From: Dactylellina haptotyla
Taxonomy: Eukaryota; Ascomycota; Orbiliomycetes; Orbiliales; Orbiliaceae
Length of the DNA: 64,000 nucleotides
Reading direction: 5' to 3'
NCBI GenBank assembly: GCA_031310005.1
Contig: CM062384.1
Span: 682,001 to 746,000 of the forward strand
Shown: positions 1 to 13,012 of the stretch, piece by piece
Position numbering within the stretch: the stretch's first letter is position 1
How the letters are laid out: every line of letters begins with the position of its first letter
The notes under the pieces: model-generated
Told to the model about the DNA's origin: nothing
Databases searched by the model: none
The model's input: the letters and a program-made list of their open reading frames with translations, nothing else
Made by a program: the position numbers and the translations under genes

Positions 1-1
1 G

Positions 2-625
2 CATAAATATGACACACGCCACAAGCAGTATACCGAAATCAACTCTGAGCAATTCCCCGAAGTTAAACAGGCACTGCTTCGTCAGCAAGAAATGATCACG
101 CAGCTTGAAACAATAATCGCCAAACGCAAACGAGAAATCGCAAAAATGCACGCTGTGGACGCAGAAATGAACCGCTACTACAAGACCTGCATGGAACTCG
201 CCGAAGAGCTCAAAGACGAAGAACACCACTACGATTTTCTATACGGCGTTGCCATCCACGGCGAAGAATACATGAAGAAAAACTTCCAAGTGCCAGATAA
301 CTACGAACCTCCGAAGAATACCACTGGAATAATCCCACAATTCGAGCACATCAAACGATCGATTACCGAAATGGTCAGGAAAGACCCGAACTTCACAGAA
401 CAGTCAGAACAAGTGTATGAGGATATGATGGAGAACGCGGTTGGTAGAATTTGGGAGGAAGAGGGGTTTGATCAAGACTCTGAGAGTGAAATCGAAGGGT
501 CATCCAAAAAGAGGTACTTACGTTCAGTGAGTGGTACCAAAAGAGCTGGTAGTCGGGGTGTGGACCGTTCTCAAGGTATGGAGCGGAGAGGTCAACAGAA
601 CTCTCGTACGTACTCGAAAAGTTAG
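2..625 (+). CDS. C-terminal part of a coiled-coil protein, 5' end outside window
   Basis: The reading frame is open from base 2 to the stop at 623-625, so the gene starts upstream of the window. About 207 residues are visible. The first ~120 are rich in Glu, Lys and Gln with heptad-like spacing (QLETIIAKRKREIAKMH), which suggests a coiled coil. A more structured segment follows (HHYDFLYGVAIHGEEYMKKN), and the tail is acidic and then Arg/Ser-rich, probably disordered. I do not recognise a family. The Met at base 92 is internal and not a credible start, because coding character continues upstream of it. The tail after about base 480 has no conserved look and could be lineage-specific. Confidence 0.6.
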   Translation, partial: HKYDTRHKQYTEINSEQFPEVKQALLRQQEMITQLETIIAKRKREIAKMHAVDAEMNRYYKTCMELAEELKDEEHHYDFLYGVAIHGEEYMKKNFQVPDNYEPPKNTTGIIPQFEHIKRSITEMVRKDPNFTEQSEQVYEDMMENAVGRIWEEEGFDQDSESEIEGSSKKRYLRSVSGTKRAGSRGVDRSQGMERRGQQNSRTYSKS

Positions 626-1780
626 GCGTCTATGATAGCCTTCATTCGTTTCTATCTTATTCACCGTTGTTTATTCTACCTTCCTATATTGGCCCGCGGC
701 CTTTTCTTGGGGCCTTGATCATCCTCTTGCATTCGTCTTAATTGCGCTCCTTTTGATAGACTAGATAAGCCATAGCCTCCTCGTTTTCAATGTCTGCATT
801 CTGCCCATGCTGCTCACCCTTCCTACGATTTTACTCACAATTAATATGTAACCAGAAAGTTATGTCTCGTTATAGAAAGAGGATAGAAATGCCATAAATT
901 ACTTTCGCGAAAAAGAAAACCACCTGTTCACACTATCTAATAGTAAATTTCTCCAGGGACGAGATAAACCCCACGCTTCTTAGACCACGAAAAAGATAAA
1001 AACAAAGACAAGTATTATATTTTATAGAAATCGCGATACAATACGTAGAGAGGTTATGAAGAACCGAAAAAAGTAGATCTGGAGGCTACTTGCTAGTGGA
1101 GCTGTGTATATATATGTATGCATATGACCAATGTTCTCAGAGGGAGAGATATGAAAGCGGGAAACGATCCCAAAAGAAGCAAGATGAAGAAGACGAGGGA
1201 AATTGCAATAACATATTTCGCATGCGATGTATAACTATCGACTGTTTAAACAAGAACCAGATGGGAAAGAGAAAAAAGGTTTAACGCCCGTGACGATGAA
1301 ATAGATATAACTCCAGAAAATACAAAAAAAGAGGAGAAAGTAGCGAAAACGCCCGCCAGATCCGGTAATATAGAACCCCTAGATTCCCAATACAAAATAA
1401 CTGAAAGCAATATCATCAGAAATGACAAGATTGTTGATAGTACACAAAGAATTTCGTTACTTAACAAATGAGCTTTTTTGGGGTAGTGCAAGTCCAGATA
1501 TAACAAAGACGATGATTATAATGAGAAAGAGAAAAAACGCACAATCAACCCGAAATATTGTTGGAGTGTATGACGTTCGTAAAGCCTATAGAAACAGTAG
1601 GTTCTGGAGTTCATGCTAAAAAAAGAGTTGAATGCTGGGAAGCCGTCGGTAAAATATGCCTATAAGGGTATTTGTATTTTTGTCACTGGATTATAAAGTT
1701 CATATGTTGAAACCGGTTGCGAAAATGCCGTATGAATCGAAATGTTTTCAAGGTATAAGGCGTCAGATCTCGGAGTCCGT
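626..1780. other. Intergenic, no gene seen
   Basis: This 1.15-kb AT-rich stretch lies between two genes whose 3' ends face each other (the partial gene ends rightward at 625, the RasGEF gene ends leftward at 1781). It should hold both 3' UTRs and terminators. Short ORFs here have no domain, no splice pattern and no sensible composition. Confidence 0.6.
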
Positions 1781-4700
1781 TTATCGCTTGAACCATCCTC
1801 GCTTGGCACGCTGTACATCTGCGGGGTTGTTGCTCGGTTCAAGGTGGACACTTCGTTCGTAGAGTTCTTGGAAGCCCTCCATTAATTGCTATAACTCGGT
1901 TAGTGACAGTTCGATTGAGCGGTCTAAGGCAAAAAGAAGCAAACTTACTTCGTCCTTCATTGTCCCCGTTGCATCAGAGATGAGTTGGTTCGTCATCGGA
2001 TTAGGTCGCAGATCTCTATGAGGCATCGACTGGCTGTTCGTCAAAGTCAAGAGAATGTCGCCCATGATTTGGAACTTTCTCCAGTTGATTCTACCCCCAT
2101 CGCCAAGGAAACTTCGGTTGCCCTCATCTGCAGAGACCAGGTCTCGACGATGTAGTGCGATGAACGGAATATGCTCTGTCGTGGTGTTCTCCAATGCTAA
2201 GCGGTACGCGAAATGGCTCTTATGAGTCCCCATTAAGAGTTCGAGACGCATAAAGTTCTTATGGATTGTTTCGTTGACAAGGCTGCGTGTCAGCGCGAGC
2301 CGATGGATCGCAAGGCCGTTAACCCCGGCGATAACAGCGCCCAGAGAATTGTAGTTGTTCATGTGGCGGAGAATCTAAATATACACACATCGTTCAGTTA
2401 GCATGAGAGTAAGTCTCCGTGTTTGGGTTGAGACATATATATCCGAAACCTTACCCATGCGATATTCATAAACTTCTCCAATGCTCGTGCGCGGTGTTTT
2501 GCTTTTGGCCGTTCGAGGATGATGCTCGCGACCCAATAAGCAACTCGGTTGAAGTGTTCGATTAATTTGTTCATGTACTTCAAGCTCGGTGTTCTCTCTT
2601 TCTCCGCGGCGGGGACGCTGACGTGTCGGACAAAGTCTCGAGGTTTGATTCGGCTGAAGAGGGTCCAGTCTATTCTGGTGAGCTCGTGGGCGATGTCTTC
2701 GTCGGGAAGCTCCATGAAGATTGAGTATTGCTCCTTGATCACCTGCGGGCTTGTTTGTCCGTGGGAGAGCCCCTCTAACATGCTGGAGATGTTCATCATA
2801 CCGGCTTGAGCGTCTAGGGTGGGACTTAGTGATGCTGTTGAGACATAGCTATCTTTTCGTGGCCGATCACTATGTGGGCTCTGGAGTGCAGGAGCAGTAT
2901 CATCGCTACTTCCAGACTTGAGAGATAACGTAGATACTATCGACATGTTGCGAGGAGGGAGGGCGCTCGGTTGAACCCAAGGAAGCGAATGATTTGGCGT
3001 AGTAGGACTTGAAGGGCTATGGATGAAGTAGCTTGGCATACTGAGTCGATGCGAATCTGTATCCTTCTTCCCCCAGATTTGATCCTCGTCTTCGATGGAG
3101 GGCTGGTTCAGGATAGCGATGATGTCCTTTGCCATACCCGCAAAAGTTCTGTTTCCTTCCAAAGAACGAGCGAAATCGATAGTTCTCTGTCTTGTGCTCA
3201 CATTTGCAAAGTCCCCCGGGCATTCCCATACCCACCAGTGCAGACGTGAGAGAATTCGAATCTTCTCATTCATTTGCAGGAGGAAAATAGGCTCTTCCTT
3301 GTTGACCCGTGCGAATTTTGCCAATATCGAATCAAGTAAGTCCACTGGAGCAGCAAACTTCCTGAAGAAGCAGAGCATTACAGTAGCGAAGTCCTGGTCG
3401 GCCCTCGACATCGGGTACGCGAGTAACCGGTCGACTAGATCTTCCCAGGCGAGACCAGTATATTGACCGGATCCTGAACTTATCCTCTGGATACCATTGT
3501 CTCGATCAAACATAACTTCGCTCATAGAGGTCGAATGCTCCAGCTTTTCGTGAGGCGCATGGGGAGAAGCAGCAGATGTGCTCTTAGATCGAAGAAAGTT
3601 TGCAGCCATGCTACTATACGTGGCGCCATCGGCATTCATATAAGAAAAGTCGTCCTCGTCGAGGTTTTCTTTGCCAAAGGAAGGGTTGAAATCTTGTGTG
3701 TATGGTCGGATGTGGTGAGATAGTGGTGAATTTGGGGTCGAAACGGATGTCCTGTTAGGAGATAGGAGCGTCCCATTTGAGGCAGAGAGCGATCTTGTAG
3801 TTCTCCCATGATGTCCCTTTCCGGCTTCCGGTTGCTCGCGAGACTTGGATACTGAAATAGACAATTCAGAGCTAGCGCGACCATGCGAGGGTTTTGGATC
3901 CGATAATGGCGAAACGGATCGCCCACTCAACGCTGACGAGTTTGCTCTTCTGCGCGCATTCGCTTGTGAAGCCGCTTTCACCTCTGCAAAGCAGATATTG
4001 TAGTCAGTAAAATCTGTTATGAGAAACAACATGGCGCTGAAGGGTACGGTCGCAAAGAGAGTACGAAAACACAAGGTTTGGTGGCGAAAGCCTTTAGTAA
4101 TAATCTTGTGTAAGACATTTATGATCCAACGCTACGCAAGTTTCCCTTCTTTTTGACAAGGGCCACAAGACCAAAATATAGATATTCGCAGAAACCTGTG
4201 TTGATTTCTGTGCTACCCAGCCAGCCCAGAGCTTGTTTTTTTCTCGAAGTTGGGATTTGGTGGTCTGCGATATTTGGAACCAGGGATAGGCGAATTATGC
4301 ACCTTCCCTTTTCTGCATCAAGCGGCCACGCGAATTTATAGCTTGGCCCAAAACCCCGCTCGCACGATCATACGAGACAGCAAAACCTTGAATGGGCTGG
4401 GATAAATTGCGGGAAGTAGATGAAATCGTTCTTTTCAAGGAAGTTGCGATCCAAAGAATAATAAAAAGAATAAGAAAACAAAATAGGAAAAGATAAACCT
4501 ACCAGCTTTCCGGTGTATTATATTAGATAACATCAGAGAGACACATCGCTTCTGACTTTGTCCAGCATCAGACGAGGATGTCTCCATGACCTCGACACCC
4601 AGGGTCCGCCTTAGCTCCTCGACAGAATCAGGCTGTAAATCGCGCATCTGAGCAGGCGAGTCACATTTCGACGCCACCAGGAGCGTGGGGATATCGGCCT

Positions 4701-6176
4701 TGAAAAAGAAATCTAGGCTAGGCTTCAGCATCCCGCATGCATGCATAGAAATTTTGTGTCTCGGTGGGAGACATTAAGTCTTGAGCAAGGAATTTCGAGA
4801 AACTTACCTATTACGTCTGGAATCTTTTCTACACTTGTTCTGTCGGTCACGTCGAAGAGAACCAGGATTCCATCCGCCGTCATTATCTCAGTACCGTCGT
4901 GCAGCTGCAGAGTTAATTAGTAAACATATAGATTAAAAGTCAAAAAACCCACTATCGGTGCATATCAGGCAACCTACAGATGGCCAGGTGAAATTGCTGT
5001 TTCTGATATCGAGAGCGCTTAGATCCATTTCGACGAGCCGGACGACGTATCTAAGATCGTCGAATCGATAAACTAAACCGCAAAGGGCAAATCAGTACCG
5101 CGTGCCGACAGCAATTGAGAAAAACTTCTAGAATCCCGCTAACCTCGCTGACTAACTCCGTTGATGGGCATTCTCTTCGATCCATTGTATTTCTGTATAA
5201 ATGTGCTTTTGCCGGAATTTTCCATCCCTAGTACGACAATGCAGATTTCTTGCGAACTTTGATCCAGGGAGTAAGTCATCTAAAAAGACAATTAGTAATG
5301 GAAACCTTTTCCCCAAATAGTATGATGGCGATTCCTATTGTGGAGACATACCGCATCTGTTATTTTGTGTGCCTGCTCTAGGCCTGTGGGGGAGTCCGAT
5401 TGCAAAACTACGAGATCGCTAGTATTTCCGGTGAACGCAGCTTGTAAATCTAGCTGTGAGTTGTGAACATGAGAGGGAAGTCCGGGGAGAGGGCTCGTCA
5501 TGTAAGTTTGGAATTGTCGGGGGGCGGCGGGTGAGGTTGGTGAAATCTCTCCATCATCGTCAGAGAGATCCTCGGGTTCCAATGACTCGGACAAACTGCT
5601 AAACTGTCGTGCGGTAGCGCCTGATGAAGTGGTGTTGTAGCTATAAAGGGAACCCGGAGATTTGGGTCTGAGATATCCTTCCTCGTGAAGCAATGCATCG
5701 TGATACAAGGCTGCCGAGGACGCAGAAAAGGAGGGATTGCGAAACACGGGATGCGAAATTGGCGGCGGCGGCGAAATGGGAGCGGGAAAAAACGGGCGTG
5801 ATTTGGGTATCTCTGTTACCTCGGGTATTCGATCTGCTCGGGTCGGCGAACTGATGGAGGGTGCATAAGTGCTACCGGCGGTCTGAGAGTAATTTGAAGC
5901 TGCAGATTGTGTTCGTTGGAGATTATAGGATCCCAGGGTCGTTTGTGACGGTTGCCCAGCCCCGACTATGCGAGGGTTACGCTGGTTTTGCGGTCGCAGG
6001 CGAGCCGGAGTCGCCAGGCAGAAAGAGGCCCCGGCCCCAGCTGCGGTGATCATTTTGGAATGCTGGTGCGGTCCCTGTGAAGTATGGGGGAGGACCCGGG
6101 TCAGCAAGAGGGACAAGCAAAAATGGAGTCGCCGTTCAGAGTTCGAGTCGATATCATTTATCTCGAAGATAGCCAT
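1781..6176 (-). CDS. Ras-like P-loop domain fused to RasGEF (N domain + CDC25 domain)
   Basis: Eight exons join in frame to about 1,141 residues: 6176-5352, 5279-5144, 5072-4978, 4904-4808, 4712-4503, 3983-2455, 2374-1949 and 1888-1781. The first ~275 residues are a Ser/Pro-rich disordered leader. Exons 2-5 encode a small-GTPase-like fold: P-loop GMENSGKST, strand GILVLFDVTD, and the base-recognition box VASKCD. The DxxG (switch II) box is missing. A second Ser-rich linker leads to a RasGEF_N domain (around GLAWEDLVDRLLAYPMSRAD) and a catalytic CDC25-type RasGEF domain (DIAHELTRIDWTLFSRIKP, HFNRVAYWVASIIL, LRHMNNYNSLGAVIAGVNG), which loads GTP on Ras-family proteins. The last exon ends in AKRGWFKR. 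The 519-bp intron between exons 5 and 6 is long for this locus. The start may instead be the Met at 6053. The GEF function follows from the family; the role of the GTPase-like part is unknown. Confidence 0.85.
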
Positions 6177-6741
6177 GGTGCGAGCAGTATATTACTATAC
6201 TAGTAGCAATAGCAGTAGCGAATACCTTGCACCATGTCTAAAACTTCATACTACATATTCTACAATGTATACGACTTTCCAATTCCAAAAAAAGGAAAAT
6301 TCAAAAAGCGTGACGGGTATCTGGGCGAAACGGTAGGGTTATAAGTTACCTCAGTAGGGCAATCCGTTCAGTCGGGCCTGAGATCAAGAGTCCCAAGTCC
6401 AAAAAGAATGAAAGGAAAAAAGTAGATAACCGGAATTTAGGAAAGTTCGGATTCGATCACTGCATGGCCGGTCCGTCGTCTTTGTTCGAACAGCGAGGAG
6501 CTGAAACGTTGGTTATGGAGGCGAATGATTCTCTAACAAGTGGCCCAACTTCTTGTCGACCTTCTCCCACGTATGCGGTCGCCAGAGTGCTCCAACAAAA
6601 CACTGAAAGCGTCGCTGATGCACACCTGCTGGGTCCTGAAACGGTTGGTCCTGGAACGAACAATGGGAGTAGCATGAACAGTGCTACCGTCGCAGCAGGC
6701 TACCGTCGTAATCCGTGTTCTCTGAGGAGGGGTCGGAGGAT

Positions 6742-6759
6742 ATGATGATGATGATGATG
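6742..6759. repeat. (ATG)n microsatellite
   Basis: Six tandem ATG triplets. A simple repeat in non-coding sequence. Confidence 0.8.
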
Positions 6760-9700
6760 TTGGACTCGAAAGGACAAGACGGGTTCCCCTCCTCCTCTAC
6801 GACGGTCCGTGATATCTCGAAGGTTGTGTTTTCTTGGAGGTGTGAAAGAGGTTGAGATCGGGTTCGACCGAATGTCCGTGGACGGGGTTGAGGATGTGCC
6901 TGGTTTGCTGGCCCACTGTGCAATTTGGTGTATGCGGCTGTTGAAACTAACTGAAGCGAGCAATAGCTATATTTGAACCTCCCTACGACGTTTTGAACAG
7001 CAGTCCACTTCCACGCCGTTGGGACATTTAGCTCCCTTTCAAAAAGGCGAGCGGCAAGATGAATCCTCCTAGGAATACACGGTGGTGGAGGTTGTGGTAG
7101 TGGTGCTACTGAGATACTGTGGGGTTTCTCGTCCTAAAAGGTCCAGACCGTGTCAGATTTGTTTTTGCCGTCGAAGGGGCCGGTGGAGATAGCAGCAGCG
7201 AGAAAAAGCAGGTGTATGTATGTTCGATGATGATGCTTATTACTAGCATGAGGGTCTCGGACAGGAACCAACAGATAGATGTCCTAAAGCCCGCCTCGGA
7301 AAAGGGCAGCTGCGAGAGACTAGTATCTTAGTCCGAGTACCAAGACCTGGTCCAGTTCTCGAGGAGTGGAGACAACAGGGTCAAAAAAGGTGGAATGCCG
7401 ACTACGAGAAAGAGAAAGGCGGTCTTGCGTACTTGGTAAGGCCGGACGCTAGCTGGGAAGGGGACTCGACCGACCCAGGAGGTCGTATCCGGGGCGGGTT
7501 CTCGCTGACGAGACGAGACGAGACGGCCAAACTTCGGCAAAGGTATAATTCTTGCGAATCGCAGTATGTCGAACCAGTCCCTTGGGAGAGGGAACGGGTT
7601 CTCTTAATTTCACCTCTCTCTCGTTTTTAATTAATCAAGTAACGATCCTGATTATCGTGGGAGGCGGGCGGCAGGGTCCCCCTACCGTCCCTCTTTCGTC
7701 CCTCTTTTGCAAGCCCGTCCCCTATACGAAGACAGCGGCGGAGAAACGGGGGCAATGCAGCTGGGAGCTACTGGACTAACTATGGGGAAAAGGCGAGCGA
7801 GGCCGTTGACCCAGCTTTGTGGTGGAGCCCCAGGTTTTCGTCCCTCGTTGTTCCTCTTATTATTATTAATCTGGTTCACCGATAGTGGGCAGGATCGAGA
7901 CAACGATTTGGGCACCTTGCTGGTGATGTCTTGCAAGAAAAACAGACAGGCACCTTTTGCAAATAGCAAAAAAAGAAGAAGAGGAAGAAAAAGAAAAAAC
8001 AGCGGTGAAGCCGTTATTTCTTACGCAGTGCATCCAACGAGATAGTCGCCTGGAAGAATGTAATGTGGTCAACTGATTCACGACAAAGCGGTCATGAAAG
8101 CTGGCTGAGTGATATCACTGCAACCGCAGGTGTTGCGTGGCTCGACTCGCATCGCATCAGATCAAATTCCTTGGCCATTCACGAGTCTCTCTCCAACAGG
8201 ATTGTCGTTTTTATTTCTTGGAGGGCGGGAAAAAGGAATTGCAATCTCGGAAGCATGGCAAGCAACAAGACAAGCGAGAGATATCACCGATGTCACGCCT
8301 GTTGGCTGCAAGATGCTCGAGTGGAGCTGCTCTTCTTAAGGTTTTTCTTGTTTTGCTTTTCCCCTTAGCTGCTGTCAGCCTACACACTCGCCGTGCTCGC
8401 TCACGCTCTATTTTTCGCCTCTTGCCCGCTTCAGATCGAGACCAGCGAGACAGCGAGACAGCGTATCGCCCAACAGTCAACAGCTTTGCAAAAGCAGGTT
8501 GCAGGCGCTACATCTATTTTCCACTCCCACCATGCCGGCGGCGGTGAGATTACCCTCCGCCTGAAAGACCGGGGGCCGGAGATACTGAGAGCATACGTTC
8601 TGATTCGACGGCCCGATCTCTGATTCGCGGGACAAATTGCGAAGGCTGCAACCGTGCAAGAAAAACACGATATTTATCTAACTTTCATTTTCGCCGTGGG
8701 CGTGCCTCGAGCACCTGCAGCGGGATTGCATCGATGCCAGTATATTACGCACCACTATTACTCATCTCACCTGTTTAAAATTTTTCCCTCTCTCCTGCTT
8801 GCATTGAACCACTCGCGCTCTCTGAGTGGCTCAGTTCACTCGCCGTGAGGGAAGAGGGAGGACCCCGAACATGGGTTCAAAGATTGACAGCTCTTGTTTG
8901 CTCGTGCCGGCAAATATCTAGCCGAGTGTTTTATCGATTAGGCTGTTGATGAGGTACCCTCCTCTCAGGATCACCAACGGCCAACTATCCAGGAGCAGCC
9001 TCTCCAGGACACACCATCGGACAATATCCCGTGCCTGTTTTTTCCCACTCTCTCTCCAACCATTGCAACCGTGTCGTCAGACCAGCAACTCCCCTCAAGC
9101 TAATCACGAAAAAGAGTCCAGCGATTCGAGGAAACTATTATTGTCCCTGCAAGAGTCGACAAAAACTGCCATGTTCTCGTCTCGTTGAAAAAGAAAAAGC
9201 TGGTCAATGTGGGTCCTCGCTTTCTTTCACGAATCAGGTCGAGTACCAACCACGTGGAAACGTAGGAGCACGGAAAGCTTGGCGAGCTGAGTTGGTTGAC
9301 GGTAAATCTCGCCTATGCACGCCTGGGAGGAAAATGCGAATCAGATGCCCAAAACAGTTAATTTGTTGTCCCAGAGACAATGTGAGGGTGGCTAGACTGG
9401 CTTTGAGAGCAAGAGCTCGACAATCCCAAGTTGATCTTGAAGCAGAGGCAATCACAGCTCTCTTTTTCATTTCATTCAAGGCCTTGTGACGAGAGTTTGA
9501 GAGTGAGAGATTGGGTGAGGGGCTATCTCAGCGGTATCGTAAGGGAGAGGGGCCTGGATGTGCGATTTGGAATATATCGATATCTTCGGGAACTTTTTAC
9601 TCTTTGAAGCTGAAATTAGCATGCCCAACAGAGCGGGGATATTCACAACATGTGGGACGCAGAGTTCGAGACAGCAGCAAAGCTACTCGCAGCACCACTT

Positions 9701-11206
9701 GCGCATACAGAAAGTATAAGTTCGTGGCGCTCAGAAACTCGATTCCAAGATTATGAAAAACTAGGGGGATTTTGTGCGTTAGCCGAATGTGCATCCAACT
9801 CTCTCTTTTAGCTCCGTCTGGCTTGCAGCTTGGTCCGTATGCATGTTTGAGACTTGCGGAAGGGCTGTTTTAATTGCCTTTTCATATGTTGGATCCTCCT
9901 ACCCGCCATTTCAGTGGTGGTGGTGTCGTTGAGAATCCGAAGGCCAGATGTACCTGGAATCGATTTTGGGCTAGCGCGGCTAGATTTCCAAAAAAAAAAT
10001 TTAATAACCGTCTTCAACCAAAAACCCGTATGCCCACAGCGCGTGAACAGGTAGATAAACTCGTGTCGGTGTCGTCGTCGTCGTCTGTAGGCACGAGGCT
10101 GTGTAAGTACGAGTCCTTCATTAGCCGGAACAGCCAAAAACAGGAATCGGTCCCGTATCAAACCTGCCTTTGCAGCCCGAAGTCTTTGTGATTGAAGCTA
10201 TTAGATAAAAATATAAAAAATTATATTTTATCGTGCACCAAAGTGATAGGCCTATAACGGAGCGAGAACGGAAAATACGATCGAGGAAGCAGAGGAGAGG
10301 ATGGACAACGGGATCGCCAATGGGCAGCCAAGAGAGCACGAGACTCTGTGACCACAGCTGACGATCAGCAACACTTCTCTGTTTTGTACCAACCGCCAAC
10401 AAAAGTCCCTTGGTGGATTCATCCCCATCTGCACAAATTTATAAATATCAGGAGCGATCGAGCAGCTTCGTCAGCATTTCGGGGCGCCAAAGAAACAGCC
10501 GGTTGCAAAAAGCAGGCATCTTTAATATGATCGTCCCACCTTCGAACTCCGTCGACGTCTACCAATCATGTGTCCAGGAGAAACGCCCACCCCATGATCA
10601 CCAATATACCCTTGAAGCCTCTCCTATTTTCCCTCTCGATCCTCCCCAGCACACACCCCACAGTCACGGCATCCTCTCCGTATCTCTTAGTAAACGAAAG
10701 GAAAGCTGAGAGAGCAGAAACTCGGCCCCATTCCCGATTTCCGATACTCCCACCCCCAACCCCACTGCCAAGTGAGCATTCTATGCATGCAACCCATGAC
10801 CATTCCAGGGTCTTACCGAAGTCGAACCGAGAAAACCTGTCAACCTCCCACCTTCAAACTCCGAGATCTCTAGAAACCGGCAACGGTTTTCCATTAAGCT
10901 CTGCGCACGACCCCTTCGATGTTTCCTTGCAGGAAAAAACACCTCGTCCTGCTCCAATGACACCCTGTTCCATGATACATATGCATACATATTAATCCCA
11001 AGGAATACCTCCCTGGCACCTAGTATGTTGCACCTTTTTCGATCGCCCAGTCCCTCTTTTCTCACTAGTCTGATCGATAACTTTTGGGCAGAGTGGGTCC
11101 CAGTATCCTGGAAACTGGTCTGTCACACCGGATTTGTTGGTATTTATATTAACTCGCTTTGACTCCTTTGGGTGTTCCCTTTCCGATCTTCTCCTCAGAT
11201 ATGTCT

Positions 11207-11230
11207 GTCTGCATGCATGCATGTATGTCT
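11207..11230. repeat. TGCA/TGTC simple repeat
   Basis: A short tract of alternating tgtctg and tgcatgcatgcatg units in the first gene desert. Confidence 0.6.
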
Positions 11231-12708
11231 GCCTGTAAGTATGGAGAATGTCTTGCCCCCGGTCTGGTTTTGCGGGGTAAGCTAGAAAGAGGTGTACATG
11301 GTCTTGGATGGCAGATACGTAGATGTACCTGATCCGATGTATATGCACATCCGATTCTCATCACGTTCTTCTACCGACATACGAGGTTTACGTTTAAGAC
11401 GCGCATCGGGTCACAAACGACCGTGATTTCCATGGTACGTCCTTAAAATGATATACCGTTTAGATCCACTTCTCTCCATTCAAGAAACATGCGTCAATTC
11501 TTTTGTTGTGGAGAAATCACGCACGACATCCGATTTCTCGTATTTCGATGCTTCGTGGCATGGCTCTCTTCACGGTACACCCGAACGTGACCATTCCGAC
11601 ACACAACCACCTCAGGGGCGAGAAGCAACGAATATAAAAATACCGCTGAGTTATAAAAGCGTGCATGGGAGTTATTTAGCGAACCCAGCCGTTTGGCACA
11701 TCCTCGTCCGCTCTGTAGCTGCAGTGCTAGCATGTTGCTGTGCCGTGGAACATGGCGGCAGTAGTCTATTTCTAGAGTATTCGTTCTAAGCCTCCAGAGG
11801 CTAGGTCACTCCCTTGCCGCATTGTACATAGAAAGACCGGGAACTCCGGTTAGCGAATTCCGAAGATGTAGCGGTTAGGATTCCGTTTGCTGAGATGGTA
11901 GATTTGATATTGACTGTGATATCATATTGAACCTCGCTTGAATATTCGATAAATGGAGTGTGACGCTTGAGCGTTTTGTCACTATTCGGGTAGAATTACG
12001 GCAGGTTATATGAAGTCAGAATATACGTAACGCTGACATGTAAGGGCTACTCCTCTATGCCTGCAAGTGATCACCCTGGTCGCGTGTCGTGATATCAGAC
12101 GGGGCAATTGTGACGTCGACGCAACACATGCGCACTTTCAAAATACAACAAAAGTCCTTCAACTTGTATTGACGCTTTTATTGACTAAAATGTGTGGTAT
12201 AAACCCTAAATACAGGTCTGGGGGTATGCTATCGCTTTATATTTAAGATTTCAACATCATAGGATAGTTATCCCGTACGTATATGTCAAAGTTGTCGCTT
12301 GAGATGTGATGTCTGTAACCTCGCTTCTTCAACTCCAGGAACCGATAACTCGGAAAATCGCCTGACTTTATAGTAAGATAAGCATAATATGTAGGGTGCC
12401 ATGATATATATATTCGAGGTTAATCAATTAAGGCAGGATCCATTTGTAATCACTCTAAAATATTCACTAAGAGGAGCCAACGAAGATGATTGACGCAGCA
12501 GTCAACACCCAAATGTCAATGTTTTTGTCTCAACAGGTAGCTATGAGAATAGTTTTGTATTAGGATTTTATAAATCTCATATTTGAAAATGAGAAGCCAG
12601 ACTCCGACAATCCTATAATCTTTTCTTACTAGAATATAAGTCCAGACCATAGGGTTCAATGCATTATTAATGAGGTCGAATGAGGTAGGGAGTCTAACTT
12701 TCGTTCAC

Positions 12709-12746
<38 letters not shown>

Positions 12747-13012
12747 AGTTAGTCTTCAATAAATCCAAGAATTTCACCTCTGACAATTGAATACTGATGC
12801 CCCCGACTATCCCTATTAATCATTACGGTGGCTCTAGAAACCAACAAAATAGAACCGCCGTCCTATTCTATTATTCCATGCTAATGTATTCGAGCGTAGG
12901 GATGTAACTGCCAGATCTCGAGAAATTCAAATGCGACTCGAAGTACTTGTGTCATCAGCTAGAGAATCCTGTCTCCGCAAAGTCCTGAATGAATGGGATC
13001 TCTTGCGAGAAT

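Larger units (their letters stand above)
6177..13012. other. Gene-free stretch of 6.8 kb (first desert)
   Basis: No frame here shows a domain, a signal peptide with continuation, or a run of exons with matching splice phases. Many short ORFs occur on all strands, as expected for sequence near 50% GC (about 6.3-11 kb); the part from 11.8 to 12.9 kb is clearly AT-rich. Pyrimidine-rich tracts occur around 8.3-9.1 and 10.6-10.9 kb. The stretch lies upstream of the RasGEF gene and downstream of the RCC1-like gene, so it could be a long promoter or leader, or carry a non-coding transcript. Confidence 0.5.
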
